Shown piece by piece: positions 1 to 9,823 of a stretch of 64,000 bases of DNA. Below the pieces are notes generated by a model. That model did no database searches and had not been told where the DNA came from. It saw only the letters and a list, made by a program, of their open reading frames with translations. Origin of the DNA: Trachythela sp. YZ-2020 (taxonomy: Eukaryota; Cnidaria; Anthozoa; Malacalcyonacea; Clavulariidae); NCBI GenBank assembly GCA_016169945.1, contig JADLSH010000164.1:992001-1056000 (forward strand). The letters run 5' to 3'. How positions within the stretch are numbered: position 1 is the stretch's first letter; each line of letters opens with the position of its first letter. A program made the position numbers and the translations under genes.

Positions 1-1218
1 CCATATAATATTCCTGCTTCTCGATCTCTTTGTTACCGGTGGGTTTGGGTTGAAGTTTAGGTTATAGTCATAGCCACTTTTTCTTAGTGCTTCTTGGTAA
101 GGAGGGACGGCCGAGTCAAATACTTGCTTATCAGAAGAGATGTTGGATAACCTCCTGTTGATTGCATCTGGTATTGTGCGAATAATTGCTGGCGGATGGT
201 TGCTGCAGTGATTGACGTATTGTGGGATATTGCCTGGCTTACTGTATGGTTTGAACTTTCCAGTTCTCAGATCTAGGGTGATATCTAGGTAATCGACGCA
301 CTTCTTGTTCGCTTCGATGGTGAGCTTTAAGCTGTGGTTGTTGAAAATTTTGCAAATATCCTTATTGATATTCTCTATTTCTCTGGGTGATTCATTGAAA
401 GCGGCTAGCCCGTCGTCTCTGTATAGACCGATGTTGTTGCCATACTTTGGAGATAGCTTTGATAGCAGGTAGGAGCCTACCAGTTCGCATGTTTCAGCTC
501 CGTCAAAACTACCCATGGTCACATCGAAGAGGGAGTTGGAAGATTTCTTGCACCACGCCATGCCTTCATTGAAGAGAAGAGATTTCTTAGCTTGTATGAT
601 GGTTTTTATCTCTTGATCGGTTATTTCGTCATATTTGCAAGCAAATTCTAGAGCTTTTGTCAGTAGGTCTTCGGATATCGATGGGTAGAACTCAACTACA
701 TCGAAGCAGATAAATGACTTATTAGGAATGTCCACAAACCATTTAAGTACCGAATCGGTATTTTTCCATTGATTTAGACCAGTGGAAGTTGTTATTTTGG
801 AGTTGATTCTTCGTAGAGTTTTCTGACTTATGATGCCAATTTCTGACTTAGATGGGTTGATTAGTCTACACGTAGGATTGTTATTAAAGTTGGGTTTGTG
901 GTCTTTCAATGTTACAAAGGAATCTTTCTCAGCAAATGAGTCGATTTTGATGTAAAGGCCGAAGCTCTTTGCGATTTTTTTCTCTTCGGTTATTATTTTG
1001 TTAGTAGTGTTGGTTGGGGCTTTCTTGTAAGATTTTGTTATGGATGTTTTTAGTAGTTGGTTGTAGGTAGGAGAGTCCAGACGGTAGAAGTTTGTCGTTT
1101 TGTGAGCAGCGATGAGTAGATTGTTGTAGTTCTTGATTTTTTTTGAATCTCGCAAAAGTTGGTTTTGAAATTCGCAGTTCGAGTCCTTAAATTTAATGTT
1201 CTGAATAAGATTCAGCAT
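1..1218 (-). CDS. Penelope-like reverse transcriptase, 3'-partial
   Basis: An uninterrupted reading frame runs about 406 codons from an ATG at 1218 to the window edge. Reverse-transcriptase motifs appear in order: [12 protein letters not shown] (fingers), [11 protein letters not shown] (motif A Asp), [14 protein letters not shown] (motif B) and LYRDDGL (motif C). A thumb-like region with HCSNHPPAI follows. The combination is that of Penelope-like elements of cnidarians, whose proteins usually end in a GIY-YIG nuclease. An in-frame TAA at 1242-1240, where copy 2 has GAA, removes the N-terminus, so this ATG is probably not the original start. It is the better-preserved of the two copies. Family assignment rests on motif recognition. 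Confidence 0.75.
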   Translation of the reverse strand, partial: MLNLIQNIKFKDSNCEFQNQLLRDSKKIKNYNNLLIAAHKTTNFYRLDSPTYNQLLKTSITKSYKKAPTNTTNKIITEEKKIAKSFGLYIKIDSFAEKDSFVTLKDHKPNFNNNPTCRLINPSKSEIGIISQKTLRRINSKITTSTGLNQWKNTDSVLKWFVDIPNKSFICFDVVEFYPSISEDLLTKALEFACKYDEITDQEIKTIIQAKKSLLFNEGMAWCKKSSNSLFDVTMGSFDGAETCELVGSYLLSKLSPKYGNNIGLYRDDGLAAFNESPREIENINKDICKIFNNHSLKLTIEANKKCVDYLDITLDLRTGKFKPYSKPGNIPQYVNHCSNHPPAIIRTIPDAINRRLSNISSDKQVFDSAVPPYQEALRKSGYDYNLNFNPNPPVTKRSRSRNIIW

Positions 1219-1326
1219 TTTGTTTTCGAATTCATTTAATTATTTGGTCGGTGGCGGAGATTTTGTAGTTTTGAAACCAAACGATTCTTTAGTTGAAGGC
1301 TCAGTTGGATTCAAAAAGTGGAAGGC
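1..1326 (-). mobile_element. Penelope-like retroelement, copy 1 (runs off left edge)
   Basis: This segment is the reverse-complement partner of 2022-2937. Homology between the two copies starts abruptly at about 1326 here and about 2022 there, and this copy continues past the point where copy 2 breaks off. It contains only coding sequence of the reverse-transcriptase polyprotein. The N-terminal part and any upstream regulatory region are missing on its 5' side. The GIY-YIG endonuclease expected downstream in this family would lie outside the window. Confidence 0.8.
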
Positions 1327-1383
1327 TTAGCAAATATGTCTGGACATATTAGGCCACCGAGCTTAGCAAATATGTCTGGACAT
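1325..1383 (+). repeat. 23-bp direct repeat, two copies
   Basis: A 23-bp unit beginning GCTTAGCAAATATG and ending TCTGGACAT occurs at 1325-1347 and again at 1361-1383, a 36-bp period. It sits exactly at the 5' break of Penelope copy 1, between the two inverted copies. It may mark the rearrangement that put them head to head. Confidence 0.7.
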
Positions 1384-1707
1384 TGAAAGAATCAGATGTC
1401 CACTATGCCATCAATTGGAAAATATTAAAACAATGCAAACCATACTCGAATATAACGAAGAGATGTAATCTATGCCTGCATGAAAAATACATCATTATTT
1501 GTCACCCGAAACTAAGCTCACTTAACCGCAGAAATTAACTTGTCTCCACTTGCAGACACAGGAAGAAACATTTACTAAGCAATTACTAACAAACAATTAA
1601 CAGACACTTATCACAGTTAGCTATGTGTACGTATTTGTAATATGAGTCATCCGTTTTATAGATTAATCCTAATTCAAATTTCTTAGCGTTAAAAAATCAG
1701 TTGCAAT

Positions 1708-1765
1708 ATTCACCTGATGAGTGTGGTAGGCTCGGCTTGCCATACGAAACAGATTTGTAGTGAAT
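1708..1765 (+). ncRNA. Hammerhead ribozyme upstream of Penelope copy 2
   Basis: All parts of a type I hammerhead are present in order. Stem I 5' strand ATTCAC (1708-1713) is followed by the core CTGATGA (1714-1720). Stem II is eleven pairs, GTGTGGTAGGC (1721-1731) with GCTTGCCATAC (1735-1745), G-U pairs included, closed by a TCG loop. Core GAAA is at 1746-1749. The very short stem III is CA with TG plus the A-U closing pair, around a GATT loop. The cleavage triplet GUA ends at 1759, and stem I 3' strand GTGAAT is 1760-1765. Predicted cleavage is after 1759. Penelope-like elements are known to carry such short-stem-III hammerheads in their terminal repeats, and this one lies about 90 bp upstream of the copy 2 reading frame on the same strand. 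Confidence 0.85.
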
Positions 1766-1852
1766 TAAAGTTTTAATGAAGTAGTTCGGGTTTGTACTTT
1801 ATTTTGTTTTACTATTTCGCTCTGCCTTGGTATTGAGCACTCTATAGTCTAT

Positions 1853-2945
1853 ATGATTTTGAACTTGACACTTATATTCATATATTTCGCTCCTTCATTG
1901 TTGAGCACTCTTCAAATCGATATGGAACCTATCAATCTTGGATACTCCACGAAAAACATACCTATTGCACAGCCTAAGGAATACACGAAATGCTTAATCG
2001 ATAAAACGGAATCTTTTCTACGCCTTCCACTTTTTGAATCCAACTGAGCCTTCAACTAAAGAATCATTTGGTTTCAAAACTACAAAATCTCCGCCACCGA
2101 CCAAAGAATTAAATGAATTCGAAAACAAAATGCTGAATCTTATTCAGAACATTAAATTTAAGGACTCGAACTGCGAATTTCAAAACCAACTTTTGCGAGA
2201 TTCGAAAAAAAATCAAGAACGACAACAATCTACTCATCGCTGCTGACAAAACGACAAACTTCTACCGTCTGGACTCTCCTACCTACAACCAACTACTAAA
2301 AACATCCATAACAAAATCTTACAAGAAAGCCCCAACCAACACTACTAACAAAATAATAACCGAAGAGAAAACTTGCTGAGAAAGATTCCTTCGTAACATT
2401 GAAAGACCACAAACCCAACTTTAATAACAATCCTACGTGTAGACTAATCAACCCATCTAAGTCAGAAATTGGCATCATAAGTCAGAAAATTCTACGAAGA
2501 ATCAACTCCAAAATAACAACTTCCACTGGTCTAAATCAATGGAAAAATACCGATTCGGTACTTAAATGGTTTGCGGACATTCCTAATAAGTCGGCACATT
2601 CATTTATCTGCTTCGATGTAGTTGAGTTCTACCCATCGATATCCGAAGACCTACTGACAAAAGCTCTAGAATTTGCTTGCAAATATGACGAAATAACCGA
2701 TCAAGAGATAAAAACCATCATACAAGCTAAGAAATCTCTTCTCTTCAATTAAGGCGTGGCATGGTGCAAGAAATCTTCCAACTCCCTCTTCGATGTGACC
2801 ATGGGTAGTTTTGACGGAGCTGAAACATGCGAACTGGTAGGCTCCTACCTGCTATCAAAGCTATCTCCAAAGTATGGCAACAACATTGGTCTATACAGAG
2901 ACGACGGGCTAGCCGCTTTCAATGAATCACCCAATGAATCATCCA
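1853..2945 (+). pseudogene. Penelope-like reverse transcriptase, copy 2, broken and 3'-truncated
   Basis: This copy holds an N-terminal segment lost from copy 1 (residues such as INLGYSTKNIP and KCLIDKTESFLR), then the same reverse-transcriptase body up to [10 protein letters not shown]. Lesions relative to copy 1: a frame change near 2034; one extra A in the A-run near 2205; a deletion of about 41 bp near 2370; a small insertion at about 2600; and a GAA to TAA stop at about 2750 just before motif B. Homology stops at about 2937, after the YRDD motif, where LINE sequence begins. The protein cannot be made. Together with the hammerhead at 1708 it shows the normal order ribozyme, leader, ORF. 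Confidence 0.8.
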
Positions 2946-3150
2946 ATGTCTTCAGCCCTTTTTCCTGGAAATGTGTGTTTATACACTTGTTTTTGGGATA
3001 ATTTCCTTGGTTCTATATGCTTTATGTCAAAATAACAGCGCCATTTTTATCATGATGGTGACCACTAGGGGGTTGTTGAGCTTGGACTTTTCTTTGTCGA
3101 CCATCTGCCATTTCCTTGGTTTGGTTTAATTGCGGATCAAGGGATGACGG

Positions 3151-3720
3151 TTGGGGTTCTTTCATGAGCGGGAGTCTGAACCTGTGCGGCCTGATGAAAA
3201 CCGTTTCGATATTAATTATAAACCGTTTGGTAAAGGTTTGGTGATGGCCTCACTAAATATTAATGGTCTTTTGGCGCATATTGATGAATTTCGAGTTTTT
3301 ATGCACAAATCTGATATTGATGTTATTTCAATCAATGAAACAAAGCTTAATTCGTCAATTAATGATAACAAGGTTTATATACCCGGCTACAAAATAATAA
3401 GAGAAGATAAAAAAAATGGACGACATGGGGGTGGTGTTTGTATCTATGTAAGGTGCAATCTTAACTACAAAATTTGCGAAGTTAAAGCTTAAATGCTCTG
3501 ATGAATTAGAGTATTAACTGTCGAAATTACTAAACCTCGGACTAGATCACTATTAATTAGTACCTGGTATAGGCCTCCAGACTCGCCAACGTACCACTTT
3601 GATTATTTTGAGAAAATAGATACAACAAATTATGACTTTTTCCTGCTAGGCAACATAAACGTGGATCTTATGCCGGTTGTAACATCAGTCAATGCTACTA
3701 AATTGAAGGATATATTTTGG
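3151..3720 (+). pseudogene. LINE A endonuclease domain, broken
   Basis: The frame opens with MASLNINGLLAHIDEF, the conserved N-terminal strand of LINE endonucleases. INETKL (the catalytic Glu block) and GGGVCIYVR follow. A stop at 3490 and frameshifts follow. The next frame carries TWYRPPDSP and a degraded copy of the GDFN block, reading GNINVD. The endonuclease would nick target DNA for target-primed reverse transcription. It is dead here because the frames do not join. Confidence 0.7.
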
Positions 3721-3992
3721 GTTAAAACAACTTATTGTAGATCTTACTAGAACTACACCATATTCTTCTACACTAATTGATCTGTGTGTTACAGATGCCC
3801 CATCAAAGATCATAAATTCTGGGATAATAGAACTTCATGTATTAGTCTATATGACGCACAAGGTCCACTACAAACAAAGAGGCTCACGACTAATTCAAAT
3901 AAGAAACATGAAAAATTTTAAATAGAGAAAATTATATAAGAGACTTAGAACAACAAGCACGGACAGACCAGAATTTAAGCAATGATCCTAAC

Positions 3993-6263
3993 ATGTTAAT
4001 TAATTGCATTGACAAGCATGCACCACTCAGATCAAAAAGAGCTGGGAAAAAGAAATCCCCTTGGATCACTAGCCAATTAAAGCAAAAAATGCATAAGAGA
4101 GATTTCCTGAAAAAGAAAGCTAAACAGACTGGTGGTCCATCAATTTGGCAACAATATAAACACTCACAAAGTTGCATGAATGAAATTAAAAAAGCAAAAA
4201 GTCAATATTTTACCGAAAACCTCGGCTAATAAGAAAAATCCAAAATCAACCTGGAAACTTATTAACGAATTTACTCTCGTAATGCTTCTAGTCACAAAAC
4301 CATATCCAATATCAAAGTGGGTGAAGAAACTATAAATACACCCAAGGACAATAGCAGAGACATTTAATTCTCACTTTGCTAGTGTGGGTGAAAATTTAGC
4401 ATCCGATATACCACCATCTGCCGTAGAACCTGAAGTATATGTTGTGCCAGCTGAAACCACATTCTCAATGAAATCCCCCACTGTAAATGCAGTTTATAAA
4501 AAACTAAAAGCAATTAATGAAAAGAAAGCAGCAGGTCTTGATAAAATACCAGCTGAAATCGTTGCTCCATCACTAATCCAAATATTTGATAAGATTATAA
4601 GCATTAGCATCTTCCCTACAGATTGGAAGCTAGCGAGAGTTACTCCAATTTTTAAGAAAGGTAAAAAAGACAATATGGAGAGCTATCGACCAATATCTGT
4701 GATTTCGGTAGTTGCAAAGATTTTTGAAAGGCTGATTTTTGAGCAGTTGTATGAGTATATTAACAACAACAACCTAATATCTGCATATCAATCTGGTTTT
4801 CGACCATTGCACAGTACACTGACTGCCCTAATAGAAGCCACGGACAATTGGTCAATCAATATAGATAATGGTCTTCTTAACAGAGTAATTTTTCTTGACC
4901 TTAAAAAAGCATTCTCTCATTCGCCATTCTCTTACGGAAGTTACAAATGTATGGTGTTGACCAAAACGGTATCAATTCTTTGAATCATATCTAAGTAACC
5001 GCAGTCAAAGATGTTGCGTCAATGGTGAGTTATCTGAAGCTGTTCAAATAACCTGTGGGGTACCACAAGGTAGTAACTTGGGACCTCTATTGTTCTTAAT
5101 ATATATTAATGATCTGCCTAATTGTCTCAACAGAGCCTTTCCAAGAATGTTTGCTGACATATAAGCATCGCAGCAAAATCCGTAATGGAGCTTGAGCTAA
5201 TAATTAATTCAGAATTCAAAAATCTTCATCAATGGCTACTAACTAATAGACTGAGTCTAACAGTCGCTAAAACGGAATTTATGATAATCGGGTCTCGTCA
5301 ACAATTACTCATACATAATAACAAACACATAAGCATGGAAATTGACGGAAAGGCTATCAAGAGAGTTTTTAGGCCTACAAATCGATGAGCACCTTACAGG
5401 GCACGGCATGTCGAAAATATTTCCAAAAAGATTGCATCCGCTATTGGAGATCTTAAACAGGTGCGCCAATTTATAGATACAAACACTGCCCTGAAATTTT
5501 ATGGAGCATTAATACAACCGTAGTTTGATTATTGTAGTTCAGCTTGGGATGGTTTAAATATCACATTAAATGATAAATTGCAAAATAGGGCAGCGAGGGC
5601 CATCACCAAATCTCAATATGATGCTAGTTCTAGCGACCTTTTTAGTAAGCTGGGGTGGGATAATCTTTCAACACGCCGGAAAAAGCATAAAGCTATATTG
5701 ATGTTTACAGTCAAAACGGATGTTCTGTTCTGAGGAATATTGCAATATTGCAATTTTGATGTGGAGATTGCTGTGAGCAATTTGCAACCGATGCAAACAA
5801 ATTGCAAATTGAAATTCACAAGCAGGTTTGTAAACAAAGCCTCTGGTTGGCTACTAGAAAACAAAGAAGGCAATCAAATGCTCCGAGCAATTGGATTGGA
5901 GATTCCTTTTTGCTAGTAGCCAATCAGAGGGTTTGTTTTGCAAACCTGGTTGTGAATTCGCGTCCATTGCAAATTGTTCAGAGCAATCTCCAAATCAAAA
6001 TTGCAATATCAGTGACAATATTCCTCGGAACAGAACACCCGTTTTGACTGTAAAACAATTAACAAATGAACTCGCATTATCTTCATGAATTGTTTGAAAC
6101 TCTGAAAACACTTTATTTGTGCCAAAAACTGCGAACGTACTACGGTAAACGAAGTTTTAGTTATAACGGGGAGGTGCTGTGGAATGAGTTGCCTCAAAAT
6201 GTACGAGCAATATGCTCTCTTAGCCAATTCAAAAGAGAAATTGGTATCATATTTTCCATATGA
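3993..6263 (+). pseudogene. LINE A reverse transcriptase, broken
   Basis: Pieces of one reverse transcriptase are spread over several frames. The linker before the palm is at 3993-4229. Fingers and palm are at 4384-4983, with the GLDKIP block, SYRPISVISV, and FLDLKKAF (motif A region). [26 protein letters not shown] motif B lies near 5050. Motif C is destroyed at about 5150-5162: FAD is followed by ATA TAA instead of a second Asp codon. The thumb (LHQWLLTNRLSL) is at 5185-5388 and the C-terminal part is at 5400-5705. The coding sequence is then interrupted by a MITE (5708-6050) and resumes at 6053-6263 with LHELFETLKT and WNELPQNVR. Confidence 0.75.
5708..6050. mobile_element. Tc1/mariner-type MITE with TA target duplication
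   Basis: A 343-bp foldback begins CAGTCAAAACGG and ends CCGTTTTGACTG. Terminal inverted repeats extend through TGTTCTGTTCTGAGG and its complement, and weaker pairing continues almost to the centre. It is flanked by TA at 5706-5707 and 6051-6052. Removing it with one TA restores an in-frame LINE junction (Met-Phe-Lys-Thr-Ile), so it inserted into LINE A. It has no coding capacity. CAGT ends with a TA duplication are characteristic of Tc1/mariner derivatives. Confidence 0.85.
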
Positions 6264-6430
6264 TACGGACTCCTGCACACCAATCTTGTAAATCAGTAAC
6301 ATGTTGTAGTTTTTAATATTTGTAAAAGTCTAAGTGTAAATTGTCTCTGTATCAGTAAATTATTTTTATACCATACTGTAGATTTTACTGTGTTTAAATA
6401 AAGTTTTTTGATTGACTGATTTTGATTGCT

Positions 6431-6683
6431 GTAACGTGTTCGTGGAACATCAGATTGGAACTTATTGTAAAATAGGAGTATTTTGCTCGACACACAAGTA
6501 ATAAAGGTACTTTGTCTTGGACTTTATTTTAAGGAGCTATAGCGGTTTGGCTGCCTAGAGAAGAAATCAAAGTCCATCTGTATTTACTATCACTATTTTT
6601 CCATTATCAAAATTAACAAATCTACACTCTCATGCAAAGATCTTGTATCTTCTTGTATCTTTACTTTACTTTAGAGCATCGAG
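6431..6683. other. No recognised feature
   Basis: This short AT-rich stretch lies between the LINE A tail and the ISL2EU remnant. I see no ORF, structured repeat or terminal repeat in it. Confidence 0.5.
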
Positions 6684-7603
6684 GTGAAAAATTCCAACGC
6701 CATGGAATTAGAATCTCTGAAGAGACAAATTGCCTACCTCGAAGATGCTGAAATTAAAATAAACAAGCTTGTGACAGACAGACACTCTCAAGTATTAGCA
6801 TTTATGGCTCAAGAAAAACCTACCATCAAACATGCATATGACGTTTGGCATTTAGTAAAAGGTAATGCATCAGTCCAATTCAAGCCTGTCCACCCCCCAG
6901 GCCAACTTAGGGATTTAAAAGGAGAATGCTAAAATTTTGTCTGATGCTACAGTTAAAACCACTAGAACTGTTTTAAAATTATTTTTACTCATCATTATTT
7001 GCAGGAGAAAAGAAAAGGCTACAGAAGATTGTCAAGACAAAACAATTTCGAGCATTAAAGCCTTGGATTGGGGTATAGCAATGGAAATTATAAGAAAAAC
7101 TCTCATTATATAGTCTATAATTAATCACATTTATTGGGTTGCAATCTCAAGTACATCTCCAAGTGACAGGGAAGAGAAGTGGATGAGCCTTACTCAATCA
7201 CATTGTTGATGTTCATGAAGGAAACAAGATATTTAAGAAGTGCACACATGAAACAGTTGAAAGAGATTGGTTAAAGTCCGGTACCATAATCTCCCTCTTA
7301 ATGAAGCCCCCCTCCCAAATAAGGAACCATCACTAAGAAGCACTTGTTTTAGATGAAGAAATTTGTTTACCCCCCCTACTAATCTAAGCCCCATTAACAA
7401 TGAAAAACTGCGCTTATTACATTATACAACTATGTATTGTATCACTAAATATATATAATTCTGAACATACATCATATTGTATATTATTGTAGGTTCTGCT
7501 GTTCACAAAAAACTGAAAGAGATAATAACCAGGCCAAGGCTTATAGCAGCAATCCGCAAAGTGTCAAACTACCACCAGACATCAGCATTGGAAGCCAAAC
7601 TCT
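6684..7603 (+). pseudogene. ISL2EU-type transposase remnant
   Basis: Three blocks match the ISL2EU (IS4EU) transposase order. 6684-6932 encodes KLVTDRHSQV, then KHAYDVWHLVKG, the Asp-containing DxWH motif followed by Lys. 7104-7250 encodes, across frames, NHIYWVAISS, EEKWMSL and a following H-x-V-x-V-H-E-like stretch. 7493-7603, preceded by a good acceptor (TTATTGTAG), encodes VHKKLKEIIT and SNYHQTSALEA. Stops and frameshifts separate the blocks, so it is non-functional. The YqaJ nuclease that often accompanies this family was not found. Recognition is from motif order only. Confidence 0.55.
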
Positions 7604-7607
7604 TCTT

Positions 7608-7989
7608 TTTTTTTCCCTAGAATGTGGAAAACCCATCTCGAACACCTGCAATACGAAACCAGCCGGTATATATTGTGGGTTTGTGCCAGTTCGTCATCTC
7701 CAAGGGGCCAAATACTTCTCTTCCAAATACTGCAAAGGATCAACCTGTTCAGGTCAATCTTTGATCTTGGGCACAAGTTAATTTCTCGTCGTATTCCACA
7801 ACATTTTCGTTGCAACAGAAACTCTCGATGCTTTTTACCATAATTGCACAATTCCAGCGTCGAAAGTCGCCAAGAATTTATCGCCTCAAATTCATGATCA
7901 CTTCCCTCCGCTTCGTCTTCTGTCGAAGTAGATGCACCATCTGAATCATAACTTTTATCACTGCCTTCGTTTTTATTAGGCTCAAACAC
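7608..7989 (-). pseudogene. P2X7 C-terminal-like (cysteine-rich) domain fragment
   Basis: The N-terminal part is acidic and Ser-rich (SYDSDGASTSTEDEAEGSD). A Cys-rich block follows (W-x4-LELCNYGKKHRE, then KCC). After a frame disturbance comes IYRLVSYCRCSRWVFHILGK. This order resembles the P2X7-type intracellular zinc-binding domain that occurs as a free-standing protein in many cnidarian genomes (CxCGxC, ECxCC, then YRQFxRWxxGxLGK). Key cysteines are changed or lost, so it is probably a dead copy. It overlaps the end of the ISL2EU remnant in antisense. The alternative is a chance acidic ORF. Confidence 0.4.
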
Positions 7990-8263
7990 ATATGGCTTCG
8001 TTTGTATTTTGACTCAAGCTTTGATTGTCGTCCATATTGAAATATGTAAACATGAAATCTGTCTCCGCTTATGACGTCACGCACAAACTTTGAACTAGAT
8101 ATTAATTTTTCCCAATGTTTTTCAAAATGGCGGACAAACATTTAAAATCGCATTGAGAAAATAGCCTTTAAAAATACCATATGTGGCATCTATTATAAAT
8201 TGAAAATAAAATATTGCCATATCCCTTTAACAATGGAATCCCTATAGGAAGCCCAATGACGAT
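7990..8263. other. No recognised feature
   Basis: AT-rich sequence. Short antisense open frames extend from the P2X7-like fragment but show no recognisable motif. Confidence 0.4.
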
Positions 8264-8278
8264 CCACTATACATAAAT

Positions 8279-8600
8279 ATGCACTCCAATCCCCTACCTG
8301 CATCAATTAACAAACGCATCGCACTTCCTTCATCAGATGAGCAAGCTTTTCAGGAATCTGCACCCATATATCAGAACGCACTTAGGTATAGCAACTTTAA
8401 TCATGAACTTAGCTACACTCAGCAACAACAATGCAGGAATAGGCAACGCAATATCTTTGGTTCAACCCACCATTTAGCAAGAGTGTTAGCACAAACATGT
8501 AACAAATTTCGCGCAAACAAAGCCATGAATGCAATAAGTGGTCATTTCTTTCAATACTCGTCACTGCCAACTGAACATTTTCATATATTCTTGTACGCTG
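8279..8600 (+). pseudogene. Penelope-like reverse transcriptase C-terminal remnant (second lineage)
   Basis: The frame reads LPASINKRIALPSSDEQAF, then PIYQNALRYSNFNHELSY and NRQRNI. These match the region after the YRDD motif in Penelope-like elements (compare the DAINRRLSNISSD and PPYQEALRKSGY blocks of copy 1 at 1-180). After a one-base shift at about 8458 the WFNPPFSKSV motif follows, ending in a stop. It is clearly divergent from the 1-1218 copy and so belongs to a different Penelope lineage. Only about 110 codons remain. Confidence 0.7.
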
Positions 8601-8778
8601 CTGTTTAGGGATGATTGTTGACTGAACATTCTTTATGTATTCTGGTGCGCTGCTGGTTAAGATTTTTACATGGACATTTTTCATGTATTCTCATGTGCTG
8701 CTGTTTAAAGATTATTACCTGGACATTTTCATGTATTCTTGTGCGCTACCGGTTAAATATTATTACCTAGACATTTGT
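8574..8778 (+). repeat. Tandem repeat, about four 49-bp units
   Basis: Successive units share ACATTTTCATGTATTCT, then a GTGCGCTGCTGTTTAA-like block and an ATTATTACCTGG-like end. They start near 8574, 8625, 8674 and 8723. The units have diverged by point changes and small indels. The repeat directly follows the Penelope remnant and may be its 3' untranslated region. Confidence 0.7.
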
Positions 8779-9823
8779 GCAAGTGAGGTAAGAATATCCT
8801 GATGTTAACATATTTGTTTAATTGTTTTCGGTAAATTTTCTGAATGGATCTTCACTCACAGTTAATACCCGTTTGATTTTTTTTATTAAAAGGAAGTTAT
8901 AAGATAATGACCGCATTATTGCCGCAATGGTAAGAAAATTGCAGGCTCACTTCCTGTCTGATGCAGTTTTTTTACCAAACACAACAATCGCCAATGTCAA
9001 AGAAAAATGTGTTGGCAGGAGCCCTGCCGACATACAGAAAAGTATTTACTAGACTTCAAGGCATAATTTAATTCTTTATCATTGACCTCCCCAATCCTGT
9101 AGGTCCTATATGACCTACGACTTTGCAGTTTTCATATATTCGGTTCAGTGCATGCTATGTAGATGACAATACCACCGTTCGATTCAGCGTTTTACGATCT
9201 CTTTAGAGAAGTAAATTGTGTTTGTTTACGACATAAGCAAGCCCTTTTACAGCTATTGTCGGCGCATGCTGAGACAACTTTGGAAAGCTAAATCTCAGTG
9301 ACCTTGCACCCTATCGCCTTGAAAGTGCGGGAAATCGATTCCTCGTGATGTCATTGCCTAGATGGCGAATTTTCATTGGTTTATAGCAAGCAACACTGAC
9401 CTTATATGGCATTTCATGCAGGAATTAAATTTTAACGATTTCTGCATTTTGTATGCGACTTTCAAAAAATAAAAATAAATAGTTCTACTTCTTCAAATGC
9501 AATGAAACTTTCCAATAATATATGGCATCACTCTTTGAATGACACTATAAATTCCTCAACCTTGCACAGTCTATCACCAGGAGTCTTGTCGGTGGGATCT
9601 ACAACATGCAAGAACCCCATGAGAACTTTAAATCGGATACAGGGAAGTATCTTCCTCGCCCAAAGACCATGGTAAAGAGTCTTTGTGCTCCACATGTACC
9701 AGACCAAAATAAATCAAAAGAGCAATCAAATGATCTATTTCATCCACAGTAGTTCATTCCAAGCCCCTTCCCCAGTGGTATATAAAGTGTACCCCGCAGC
9801 TGCAATTTTCATGTATGCGTAGC
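8779..9823. other. No recognised feature; left flank of the BEL insertion
   Basis: I see no coding region, terminal repeat or structured repeat. The sequence has more balanced base composition than its surroundings. It ends with the GTAGC copy (9819-9823) duplicated at 32163-32167, so in the ancestral allele this sequence was continuous with 32168 onward. Confidence 0.5.

Larger units (their letters stand above)
3000..6430 (+). mobile_element. CR1-type LINE A, decayed
   Basis: This is a non-LTR retrotransposon with an apurinic-like endonuclease followed by reverse transcriptase on one strand. It ends in an AATAAAG-containing 3' region (about 6395) and a short tail with repeated TTGATTGACTGATT. 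It abuts the truncated Penelope copy on the left. Sequence motifs resemble the CR1/L2 branch of the Jockey superfamily and are close to LINE B at 15128-19137, but this copy is far more degraded. Confidence 0.75.

Noticed and set aside
3497..3535. CTGATGA followed by CGAAA in LINE A
   Set aside because: The intervening 18 bases do not form a stem, and the sequence is explained as LINE endonuclease coding remnant.
5802..6302. Overlapping frames within the TA MITE and its right flank
   Set aside because: They arise from the palindromic MITE and antisense of the LINE C-terminus.
8574..8778. CRISPR-like array
   Set aside because: Units are contiguous without spacers, diverged from each other, and the window is eukaryotic.
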